From: CAYLNK01 sp964384675 | GTDB lineage: Bacteria; Acidobacteriota; Thermoanaerobaculia; UBA5066 | NCBI GenBank assembly: GCA_964384675.1 | Contig: CAYLNK010000301.1 | Location: 1 to 8,456, forward strand | Reading direction: 5' to 3' | DNA: 8,456 nucleotides | Shown: in pieces, positions 1 through 6,050 of the stretch | How the letters are laid out: each line of letters starts with the position of its first letter | Numbering within the stretch: position 1 is the first letter of the stretch | Program-made: the position numbers and the translations under genes | Notes under the pieces: model-generated | Database searches by the model: none | What the model was told of the DNA's origin: nothing | The model's input: only the letters and a program-made list of their open reading frames with translations

Positions 1-2
1 GG

Positions 3-929
3 GCGGGACTGACCGTCACCGCGGGTGCCGGGAAGGTGGCCGCGATCGCCACGGTCATCGACAACAAGTCGAACAGCTTCAGCGCCATCAAGGGGCGCGC
101 TCCCGGCATCACCACGACGGTCTCCGGCCGGACAGAACCTCTCGCCGTCACGGCCGCCGCCAGCCTCGTCGTACCGTCGGCGGCGCGCCTCACCGGCGCC
201 TTCAACACCCAGTACACGACGAGCCTCACGATGGTGAACGGCACGGCGACGAACGCGATCCTGTCCCTGACCTACAACTACATCGACGTGAACGACGGGA
301 GCAAGGCGAAGAGCGTCACCAAGAACGTGACCCTCCCGCCGCGCGGCGCGCTCGCCAAGAGTCTCGGAAAGGACGTCGTGTCGGACCTCTTCGGCATCAA
401 GGTGCCGTCGTACGGCTGGATGAAGCTGGACGGCGACGTCACCCGGATCGTGGCGCTCTCCGCGATCTCGGCGCTCGTCGATGCGAACGACGCATCGAAG
501 GGGGTGAAGACGTCGCAGGTCGACGGAGTCCTCACGAGCTCGCCCGACGTGATGGGGAAGCAGGAGCTGGAACGCCGGTTCTCGGGCGCCGAGAAGAGCG
601 TCCAGCGGCGCACGAACGTCATCTTCGTGGAGGTGACCGGCCAGCCGTGCGACGTCCTCCTGTCGCTCAACGGCCCGACCGGCAACCCGCTCGCCCAGAA
701 GACCGTCAGCGTCACGGGGAACCAGTACCTCCAGATCAACGACGTCTTCGGGCCGAACGGCCTCGACCTGGGCGACGGTCCGTTCCAGAACATGGAGGTG
801 ACCGCGCGCGTCCTGTCCGGAGACGGGCGGGTCATCGGCGTGGCGACGGTCATCGACAACGTCTCGCGCAACCCCGAGGTTTGGGTGATGAAGCCGGCCG
901 GGACGCCTACACCGTCGCTCGGCTTCTGA
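3..929 (+). CDS. Secreted repeat beta-domain protein, C-terminal part (5' truncated)
   Basis: The frame is open from the left edge and 308 residues are visible, so the true start lies outside the window. An internal GTG at 36 is not a convincing start, because the residues before it (AGLTVTAGAGKV) continue a repeat. The protein is rich in Thr, Val, Ser, Asn and Gly in alternating beta-strand style, with almost no Cys, as expected of an exported protein. The segment 'AAIATVIDNKS' at the left edge matches 'IGVATVIDNVS' near the C-terminus, and a similar unit between them has degenerated to 'VALSAISALVDAND'. Three copies, one partial, of a roughly 100-residue beta-sandwich module are therefore present. 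Modules ending in A-[TS]-V-[IV]-D-N-x-[ST] are familiar from the C-termini of large secreted proteins of GC-rich Acidobacteriota, often after peptidase or PKD domains. Whether a catalytic domain precedes it cannot be seen. The exact function is unknown. Confidence 0.8.
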   Translation, partial: AGLTVTAGAGKVAAIATVIDNKSNSFSAIKGRAPGITTTVSGRTEPLAVTAAASLVVPSAARLTGAFNTQYTTSLTMVNGTATNAILSLTYNYIDVNDGSKAKSVTKNVTLPPRGALAKSLGKDVVSDLFGIKVPSYGWMKLDGDVTRIVALSAISALVDANDASKGVKTSQVDGVLTSSPDVMGKQELERRFSGAEKSVQRRTNVIFVEVTGQPCDVLLSLNGPTGNPLAQKTVSVTGNQYLQINDVFGPNGLDLGDGPFQNMEVTARVLSGDGRVIGVATVIDNVSRNPEVWVMKPAGTPTPSLGF

Positions 930-2274
930 GGACGGGCAGCGACAGCAGCGGAACGGCGTCGTCCGGATAGAACAGGGAGCGGATCCCCGGCAGCTCGCCG
1001 AAGCGGCCGGGGACGAGCTCCCAGCCGTCCGGCGCGGGGCGCAGGAGACGCTCGCTCTCGAGGAAGGCGAGCTCCTCCGGGAAGGCGTCCGCCGGAGAGC
1101 GTCCGAAGCGGGCCTCGAACGGCACGCGCGGGAGGAGACCGTACGACAGCGCGAGGAGCGCGTACTTCGCCATCACGTGCCCGACGGGCAGGTCGTACAG
1201 GCTGTCGGCCCGGAGCCGGCCGGGCGCCGCAATCCAGGTCGCATACTCCTTCGGGCCGAATCGCCAGCTGCAGCCGACGAGCGACGAGGCGTAGAGGCCG
1301 GCGCCGACGTAGTCGCGGCCGTGCAGGATCCGACCCTCCAGGTAGCGGCTCGTCCCGAGGCGCCCGGGGACGCGACTGAAGTTCACCGAGCCGTACCGTG
1401 AGGCGTAGCCGGCCGCGATGAAGCGCCCGAACGCCGCGTCGTACTGGCTCGCGTAGTCGGCGGTCGACGGCACCGCGCCGAGCCGGGGCGCCTGCGACGC
1501 GATCCCGCGGTTCTTGTAGACGGTGTCGTAGACCGTCACCACGTCGGGCTCGAGGTCGATCGCGAGGTCGAGCGTCGCGGCCCACGCGCATGACGTGAGG
1601 CCCGGGAGCGCGAACATCAGGTCGACGTTCACGATCGGGAAGCCGGCGCCGCGCAGGGACTCCATCCCGGCGCGGACACGCCCGGGGCCGTGCGGCGCGC
1701 GGTTGACCGTGGCGAGGAGGTCCGTCACGGCGGTCTGGATCCCCATGCTGACGCGTGACACGCCGGACTCCCGGATCGCGCGCCACTTCGCCGGATCGGC
1801 GGCGGCGAGCGTCGGCGTCGTCTCGGTGGAGACCTCGAAGGCCGGAGCCAGCCGGAAACGCCGCGAGACTTGCGCGAGGAGCTTGCCGAAATCCTCGGCC
1901 TCGAGCGCGCCCGGCGTCCCGCCCCCGACGTCGAGCCCCTCGACGGAATGGTCCGCCGGGACCGCCGCGGCGATGGCGTCGAGCTCGGCGAGGAGGCCGT
2001 CGACGTACGCGCGACGCGACGCGCGGTCGTGCCGCGCGAGAGGCACCGTCTCGTAGTCGCAGAAGGTGCAGCGCGTCTCGCAGAACGGGACGTGGACGTA
2101 GAGGCCGAACGGGCTCCTCACGCTCGCCAACGTGGCCACGATCGCCTCCTCCGTGGCCGGCCGCGCGAACGACCGGAAGAGCGATCGGTCGGGCGGGTAC
2201 ATGACGCTCGCCCGGAGCGGGTTCCGCATCCCGGCGGCGAAGCGCCCGGCGGGCGACGAGACGGCGGTTGGCAC
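907..2274 (-). CDS. HemW/HemN-like radical SAM enzyme
   Basis: A 455-residue radical SAM protein of the coproporphyrinogen-oxidase-like family. The cluster motif CETRCTFCDY (CxxxCxxC, about residues 65-72) follows the typical strand LYVHVPF and would bind a 4Fe-4S cluster and S-adenosylmethionine. GGGTPGAL (about 117-124), STETTPT, SGVSRVSMGIQ and NVDLMFALPG (about 216-225) match the HemW/HemN core in order. The last roughly 120 residues (DYVGAGLYASS through LESERLL) fit a HemN C-terminal domain. The heme-binding HNxxYW of true HemW is not seen; the equivalent stretch reads LGTSRYLEG. I therefore call a HemW-like paralogue of unknown substrate and give no symbol. The reading frame stays open upstream to 2490, but that part is antisense to the kinase gene. 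I chose GTG at 2274 because G/C at third positions persists to there; ATG at 2229 and 2202 are alternatives, and none has a clear ribosome binding site. The 3' end overlaps gene 1 by 23 bases. Confidence 0.85.
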   Translation of the reverse strand: MPTAVSSPAGRFAAGMRNPLRASVMYPPDRSLFRSFARPATEEAIVATLASVRSPFGLYVHVPFCETRCTFCDYETVPLARHDRASRRAYVDGLLAELDAIAAAVPADHSVEGLDVGGGTPGALEAEDFGKLLAQVSRRFRLAPAFEVSTETTPTLAAADPAKWRAIRESGVSRVSMGIQTAVTDLLATVNRAPHGPGRVRAGMESLRGAGFPIVNVDLMFALPGLTSCAWAATLDLAIDLEPDVVTVYDTVYKNRGIASQAPRLGAVPSTADYASQYDAAFGRFIAAGYASRYGSVNFSRVPGRLGTSRYLEGRILHGRDYVGAGLYASSLVGCSWRFGPKEYATWIAAPGRLRADSLYDLPVGHVMAKYALLALSYGLLPRVPFEARFGRSPADAFPEELAFLESERLLRPAPDGWELVPGRFGELPGIRSLFYPDDAVPLLSLPVLRSRATV

Positions 2275-2280
2275 GCCGGG

Positions 2281-2286
2281 ATTGTC
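2281..2286 (-). promoter_or_regulatory. Possible -10 element of the radical SAM gene
   Basis: On the minus strand the hexamer GACAAT (4 of 6 matches to TATAAT) lies exactly six bases before the GTG at 2274, an arrangement expected of a leaderless transcript. No good -35 is visible. The same bases on the plus strand form part of the candidate -35 of the divergent kinase gene. This is weak and rests on inspection alone. Confidence 0.2.
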
Positions 2287-2308
2287 GCGCGGGTTCCGAC
2301 CGTACACT
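2282..2308 (+). promoter_or_regulatory. Candidate leaderless promoter of the kinase-Thg1 operon
   Basis: TTGTCG (2282-2287) and TACACT (2303-2308) each match the -35 and -10 consensus at four of six positions, with a short 15-base spacer. TACACT ends six bases before the GTG at 2315, so transcription would begin at or next to the start codon. No properly spaced Shine-Dalgarno sequence precedes that GTG; a GGAG ends only one base before it. This agrees with a leaderless message but does not prove it. Confidence 0.35.
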
Positions 2309-2314
2309 CGGAGC

Positions 2315-2761
2315 GTGGAAGCGGCGCTACTGATCGGCGTCCCGGGATCGGGCAAGTCGACGTTCTTCCGGGAGAGGCTCGTCGACACGCACGTCCGGAT
2401 CAACATGGACATGCTCCGGACGCGCCACCGCGAACGACTGCTGCTGGAGGCGTGTCTCCGCGCGAAGCAGCCCTTCGCGGTGGACAACACGAACGTGACA
2501 CGGGTCGATCGGGTCCGGTACCTGGACGCCGCTCGGGCGTCGCGCTTCCGCGTGGTCGGCTACTTCTTCGTGGTCAGGCTCGAGGAAGCTCTGGACCGGA
2601 ATCGCTCTCGCTCGACCCCGGTACCCGAAGTCGCCGTGCGCGCGAAGCTTCGGGCGCTCGAGACACCACGTGCGGACGAAGGGTTCGATTCGCTCTTCAC
2701 GGTGTCGGCCCACGCCGGCCCGAACGGCTTCGCCTACCAGCTGAGTGAGCTTCCCGAATGA
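2315..2761 (+). CDS. Polynucleotide kinase-like P-loop kinase
   Basis: A 148-residue single-domain P-loop kinase. Walker A is GVPGSGKST (residues 8-16). INMDMLR (29-35) lines up with INRDDYR of T4 polynucleotide kinase, placing D32 and R35 on the T4 catalytic D35 and R38. AVDNTN (55-60) followed by an Arg-rich helix matches the [VI]-x-DTN/DNTN motif of T4 and animal PNKP kinase domains. DRNRSRS (94-100) sits where T4 has its lid arginine region (KRNSKRG). The likely reaction is ATP-dependent phosphorylation of a 5'-OH polynucleotide end. A small-molecule kinase of the same fold is the main alternative. No phosphatase or ligase domain is attached. GTG at 2315 is the best start because upstream sequence is intergenic or antisense to the radical SAM gene. 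The stop overlaps the next start as ATGA, so the two products are probably made together. Confidence 0.85.
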   Translation: MEAALLIGVPGSGKSTFFRERLVDTHVRINMDMLRTRHRERLLLEACLRAKQPFAVDNTNVTRVDRVRYLDAARASRFRVVGYFFVVRLEEALDRNRSRSTPVPEVAVRAKLRALETPRADEGFDSLFTVSAHAGPNGFAYQLSELPE

Positions 2762-3525
2762 ACTTCGACGTCCTCGACGAGCAGATGAGGGTCTACGAGA
2801 CGGCGCACGACCACCGGGTCCTGCCCGGCGTCTTCATCGTGACCCGGATCGACGGCCGGAACTTCACGCGGCTCACCAAGGAGCGGCATGCGTTTCAGGC
2901 GCCGTTCGATCCACGCGTACGCGACCTGATGGTCGGGACGACGTCTCACCTCATGGGGTGCGGGTTCCGGGTCGTGTACGGGTACACGCAGAGCGACGAG
3001 ATCTCCCTGCTGCACCACCTCGGGGACGAGACGTTCAGCCGGAAGGAACGAAAGCTCAATTCCGTGCTGGCGGGGGAGGCGAGCGCGAAGTTCACCCAGC
3101 TCCTGGGCGACCTCGCGGTGTTCGACTGCCGGGTCTGCCAGATCCCCTCGGCGGAGCGTGTCGTCGACTACTTCATGTGGCGTGCCGAGGACGCGCACCG
3201 CAACGCGCTGAACGCCCACTGCTACTGGTCGCTCCGGCGCGAGGGTCGGGAAGCGGAGGCGGCGACCTCGGAGCTGGTGGGCCTCACCGTGGCCGAGAAG
3301 AACGAGCTCCTGTTCCGGCGCGGGGTCAACTTCAACGACCTTCCGGCCTGGCAGAAGAGAGGCACCGGCGTGACCTGGGGCGTCGTCGAGAAGGTGGGGG
3401 TCGATCCCCGGACGGGTGAGCGGGTCAAGGCGGAACGCCGCCGCCTGGCGGTCGAGCTCGAGCTGCCTCTCGGCGAGGCGTACGCCCGCTACCTGCGGGA
3501 GCGTGTCGCGGACGCGTCGAGCTGA
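2758..3525 (+). CDS. thg1: tRNA-His guanylyltransferase family protein (Thg1), 3'-5' polymerase
   Basis: A 255-residue protein of full family length. RIDGRNF (30-36) and YTQSDEISLL (76-85) hold the metal-binding residues D32 and D80/E81 of the palm-like catalytic domain. FDCRV (122-126), DAHRNALNAHCYW (145-157), EKNELLF (180-186) and QKRGTGVTW (199-207) align with human Thg1 FDGRV, DCHINNLYNTVFW, DKNEILF and YRKGTVLIW. H147, N149, K181 and N182 are therefore kept, which places it nearer eukaryotic-type Thg1 than the shorter Thg1-like proteins lacking the HINNLYN region. The family activates a 5'-phosphate RNA end with ATP, then adds nucleotides in the 3'-to-5' direction. The roles are G-1 addition to tRNA-His or repair of 5'-truncated tRNA. 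Most bacteria encode G-1 in the tRNA gene, so a repair role is attractive here. The ATG overlaps the kinase stop. There is no strong ribosome binding site, so translational coupling is likely. Confidence 0.93.
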   Translation: MNFDVLDEQMRVYETAHDHRVLPGVFIVTRIDGRNFTRLTKERHAFQAPFDPRVRDLMVGTTSHLMGCGFRVVYGYTQSDEISLLHHLGDETFSRKERKLNSVLAGEASAKFTQLLGDLAVFDCRVCQIPSAERVVDYFMWRAEDAHRNALNAHCYWSLRREGREAEAATSELVGLTVAEKNELLFRRGVNFNDLPAWQKRGTGVTWGVVEKVGVDPRTGERVKAERRRLAVELELPLGEAYARYLRERVADASS

Positions 3526-3542
3526 CGCGGCCCGAGAGCTGG

Positions 3543-4112
3543 CTATCCCACGGCCTCCAGCAGCTCGGCGAGCGTCAGAGCCGAAGCCTCCGCGTCGGCG
3601 ACGCCTTCCCGGGAGCGGAACCGCTCGAACGCGGCCGCGTCGAAGTCGGAGACGATCGCCTCGATTCCCCAGCCCCTGACCCTCACCTGGAGCGCGAAGA
3701 ACGCGCCGAGCTCCTCGCCGAGGGCGGCCCGCTCCTCGGTGGCCTCGTTCCGATAGCGGATGCGGCGGCACGACGCGAGAAGCGCGCCGGGCGAGCCGTC
3801 GACGACGACCCGGGAGCCGCGCACGATCACGACGCGCCTCGCCTGCTCGACCGAGCTCGCGTCCGCGGTCAGGCAGAGCGTCACGCTGCCGGCCGTGGGG
3901 GCGGCCGGCGTTTCGTCGATCCGGAGCTTCGGAGCGCGCCCCGTCAGCACGGCCAGGCGCTCCCGCATCGTCCGCCTTCTCCACGCGGCCCGGAGGCGGG
4001 CGAGGCGCTCGGGGTCGCGGCAGAGGACGGCGACCGACGTCCCGCCTTCGACCGCGAGCGCGCGGCCGTCGCCCAGGTCGAGAAGCAGGCGTGAAGGCGG
4101 AGGCACGGGCAT
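3543..4112 (-). CDS. Degenerate ABC transporter ATPase-like protein
   Basis: A 189-residue protein resembling both ends of an ABC-2 type ATP-binding subunit without its middle. The N-terminus (LLLDLGDGRAL, then GTSVAVL at 24-30) follows the first strands of a nucleotide-binding domain, but the phosphate loop is replaced by CRDPERLARL. KLRIDETP (62-69) resembles Walker B (LLILDEP). VTLCLTADASSVEQARRVVIVRGSRVVVDGSP corresponds to the H-loop to C-terminal region (typically VLLSTHxxxEAE...RGxVVADGSP) with the switch His missing; it spans about residues 77-108. The last 60 residues resemble the regulatory tail after the ATPase domain (RVRGWGIEAIVSDFD... LTLAELLEAVG). No LSGGQ is visible. Normal length would be about 300. 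It cannot be a standard ATPase. It may be a decaying gene with in-frame loss, or a non-catalytic partner. No permease gene is adjacent. ATG at 4112 is the start; a TATCGT hexamer lies ten bases upstream. Confidence 0.65.
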   Translation of the reverse strand: MPVPPPSRLLLDLGDGRALAVEGGTSVAVLCRDPERLARLRAAWRRRTMRERLAVLTGRAPKLRIDETPAAPTAGSVTLCLTADASSVEQARRVVIVRGSRVVVDGSPGALLASCRRIRYRNEATEERAALGEELGAFFALQVRVRGWGIEAIVSDFDAAAFERFRSREGVADAEASALTLAELLEAVG

Positions 4113-4121
4113 GGCCGGCGT

Positions 4122-4128
4122 TACGATA
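4122..4128. promoter_or_regulatory. Overlapping divergent -10-like hexamers
   Basis: The plus strand reads TACGAT (4122-4127) and the minus strand reads TATCGT (4128-4123). Each matches TATAAT at four of six positions and each faces one of the two divergent genes. Rightward transcription would start near 4134 and leave a leader of about 48 bases. Leftward transcription would start a few bases before the ATG at 4112. No convincing -35 was found on either strand. Confidence 0.25.
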
Positions 4129-4131
4129 GCC

Positions 4132-4149
4132 GCGGTCCGGCCGGACCGC
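4132..4149. promoter_or_regulatory. 18-bp perfect palindrome, candidate operator or leader hairpin
   Basis: GCGGTCCGGCCGGACCGC is its own reverse complement over all 18 bases. It lies in the 69-bp gap between the divergent ABC-like and Asp-box genes, just downstream of the plus-strand -10-like hexamer. As DNA it could be a dimeric repressor site for both genes. As RNA it could fold into a 7-bp stem with a GGCC loop in the leader of the Asp-box gene, 32 bases before its ATG. High GC content raises the chance of such palindromes, so function is unproven. Confidence 0.4.
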
Positions 4150-4168
4150 TTCCCCGAACGCCGCAAGA

Positions 4169-4175
4169 GAAGAGG
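4169..4175 (+). promoter_or_regulatory. Ribosome binding site of the Asp-box protein gene
   Basis: GAAGAGG ends six bases before the ATG at 4182. It is the clearest Shine-Dalgarno-like sequence before any gene in the window and fixes this start. It also places the start directly before a typical signal peptide. Confidence 0.6.
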
Positions 4176-4181
4176 CCCGCG

Positions 4182-6050
4182 ATGACCGTTTCCCGTCATG
4201 CCGCCGCCGTCCTGCTGCTCCCCGCTCTCGCGCTCGGCGCGGCCTCTCCCGTGAAGGAGGCGGCGAAGGCGAAGGTCCAGGCCGCCGCTCCGTCCGTTGT
4301 CGCGATGAGCGCACCGGCGCTTGCCGCGCTGAAGGCCAGGAGCATCGGTCCCGCGATCATGGGCGGCCGGGTGTCCGATCTGGCCGTCGACCCGGCCGAC
4401 CCCGATACGTTCTACGTCGGTCTCGGGACGGGAGGCATCTTCAAGACGTCGAACGGCGGCGCCACGTTCTCCGGGGTGTTCGACGGGGAGCCGGTCGCCT
4501 CGATCGGCGCGGTGGCCGTGGCGCACTCGGACCCGAGAGTGGTCTGGGCGGGCACCGGCGAGGCCAACAACCGGAACAGCTCGGCGTGGGGCAACGGGGT
4601 CTATCGGTCGACGGACGGCGGCGAGAGCTGGAAGCACTCCGGCCTCCGGGAGAGCCGCACGATCGCGCGGATCGTCGTCCATCCGAAGGACCCGCTCACG
4701 GCCTGGGCGGCGGTGACCGGAGATCTCTGGGGGCCGAGCCCGGGCCGCGGCCTGCAGAAGACGACGGACGGCGGAAAGAGCTGGAAGCTCGTCCTCGCCG
4801 CGCCGGTGCCGTACGACACGAAGGTGGGCTGCGGCGACGTCGCCCTCGATCCGTCGAACCCGGACGTCCTGTGGGCGGCGCTCTACGCACGGCAGCGGGC
4901 ACCGTGGGCGTTCACGTACGGCGCGAGCCTGACGGACGGCAAGGACCTGGGCGGGATCTTCAGGAGCACGGACGGCGGCGCGACGTGGCGCAAGGTGACG
5001 AAGGGGCTGCCGACGCTCACCGGGCGGATCGGGCTCGACGTCTCCCGGAAGGACCCGAGGATCGTCTACGCGATCGTACAGAGCGACGAGGGGGGACTCC
5101 AGTCGATCGACGACAGCCGGAGCAAGAAGGGCGGCGTCTTCCGCTCGGAGGACGGCGGCGAGAGCTTCAGGCGTACCAGCCCGCTGAACCCTCGGGCGTT
5201 CTACTTCAGCCAGATCCGCGTCGATCCGCTGAACGACGAGCGCATCTACGTGCTCGGCTACATGCTGCACGTCTCGGACGATGGCGGGGTGAGCTTCCGT
5301 GAGGACCTGTTCACGGGGGTCCACCCCGACTGCCACGCGCTCGTCGTGAGCGGTGCGCCGTTGCCGGCCGACGAGCCGGAGAAGGGTTCGACGCCGAAGC
5401 CGGCGTTGTCGAAACGGCTTCTCCTGGGCACGGACGGCGGCGTGTACCAGAGCCTCGAGGCCGGCAAAGGGTGGGCGCACCTGGATCGCTTCGCGGGAGG
5501 CGAGTTCTACCGGATCGGCCTCGATCGGAGCGTCCCGTACCGGATCTGCGGAGGGCTGCAGGACAACCTGAACTGGGTCGGTCCGAGCCGCACGCAGTCG
5601 AAGGACGGCATCCTGAACCACGACTGGGTGAACGTGGAGGGGGGCGACGGCTTCTACTGCGTCTTCGACCCGTCCGACCGCGACGTCGTCTACGCCGAGT
5701 CGCAGACCGGCGAGCTCCATCGCTTCGACATGCGGACCGGCGAGCTCAAGGTCCTGAAGCCCGCGCCGGCGGAGGGTCAGCCCGCGTATCGCTTCCACTG
5801 GAACTCGCCGCTGCTCGGCAGCGTTCACGCGAGCGGAACGCTCTACCTGGCTGGCAACCGGATCTTCCGCCTGGCGAACCGCGCCGAGGAGTGGGTGCCG
5901 ATCAGCCCCGACCTCTCGACGCAGGACCCCCAGAAGACGACGGCGACCGGGAGCGGCGCCGAGGCGTACGGGGTCGTCTACGCGCTCGCCGAGTCGCCCG
6001 TCGCCGCCGGTCTCCTCTGGGCGGGTACCGACGACGGAAGCTCTGGGTGA
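4182..6050 (+). CDS. Secreted Asp-box (BNR/VPS10-like) beta-propeller protein, 5' part before a frameshift
   Basis: This is the first 622 residues of a protein that would be about 912 residues if the frame were intact. Residues 1-21 (short basic start, then AAAVLLLPALALGAA) form a signal peptide. RSIGPAIMGGRVSDLAVDP then opens a propeller region. Asp-box turns (S/T-x-D-x-G-x-[ST]-W/F) are visible at about 90-96, 143-150, 194-201, 262-269, 322-329 and 365-372, for example STDGGESW and STDGGATW. GGLQDN and GGDGFYCVFDPSD are further family hallmarks. These proteins are exported and annotated as sialidase-like, VPS10 or YCF48-like, but the substrate is unknown and no sialidase catalytic set is evident. 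The last true residues are LLWAGTDDG. The next residues, SSG and the stop at 6048-6050, come from a one-base loss. The continuation lies in the -1 frame from 6038. Confidence 0.85.
   Translation: MTVSRHAAAVLLLPALALGAASPVKEAAKAKVQAAAPSVVAMSAPALAALKARSIGPAIMGGRVSDLAVDPADPDTFYVGLGTGGIFKTSNGGATFSGVFDGEPVASIGAVAVAHSDPRVVWAGTGEANNRNSSAWGNGVYRSTDGGESWKHSGLRESRTIARIVVHPKDPLTAWAAVTGDLWGPSPGRGLQKTTDGGKSWKLVLAAPVPYDTKVGCGDVALDPSNPDVLWAALYARQRAPWAFTYGASLTDGKDLGGIFRSTDGGATWRKVTKGLPTLTGRIGLDVSRKDPRIVYAIVQSDEGGLQSIDDSRSKKGGVFRSEDGGESFRRTSPLNPRAFYFSQIRVDPLNDERIYVLGYMLHVSDDGGVSFREDLFTGVHPDCHALVVSGAPLPADEPEKGSTPKPALSKRLLLGTDGGVYQSLEAGKGWAHLDRFAGGEFYRIGLDRSVPYRICGGLQDNLNWVGPSRTQSKDGILNHDWVNVEGGDGFYCVFDPSDRDVVYAESQTGELHRFDMRTGELKVLKPAPAEGQPAYRFHWNSPLLGSVHASGTLYLAGNRIFRLANRAEEWVPISPDLSTQDPQKTTATGSGAEAYGVVYALAESPVAAGLLWAGTDDGSSG

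Noticed and set aside
278..1786. Long minus-strand frame of about 500 residues opposite the secreted protein and radical SAM gene region
   Set aside because: It is Arg/Pro-rich shadow sequence in the wrong frame, overlapping two genes with clear motifs.
3526..3542. Terminator between the convergent Thg1 and ABC-like genes
   Set aside because: The gap is only 17 bases and holds no stable stem or T-tract.
2734..4314. Minus-strand frame of about 526 residues opposite Thg1
   Set aside because: It is antisense to the Thg1 catalytic motifs and has no recognisable domain.
4113..5828. Long open minus-strand frame extending the ABC-like gene through the Asp-box gene
   Set aside because: It is antisense to a clearly homologous secreted protein. 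Its sequence is Arg/Pro/Val-rich shadow coding typical of GC-rich DNA, and only the last 189 residues (3543-4112) resemble a family.
5471..6037. Plus-strand upstream extension of the 3' Asp-box frame
   Set aside because: In this part the other plus frame carries the family motifs (GGLQDN, GGDGFY). The extension is Arg-rich shadow sequence and the true continuation begins at 6038.
6030..6050. Programmed -1 frameshift in the Asp-box gene
   Set aside because: The junction (C GGA AGC) is not a slippery heptamer and I see no supporting pseudoknot or upstream Shine-Dalgarno element. A deletion or sequencing error is simpler.
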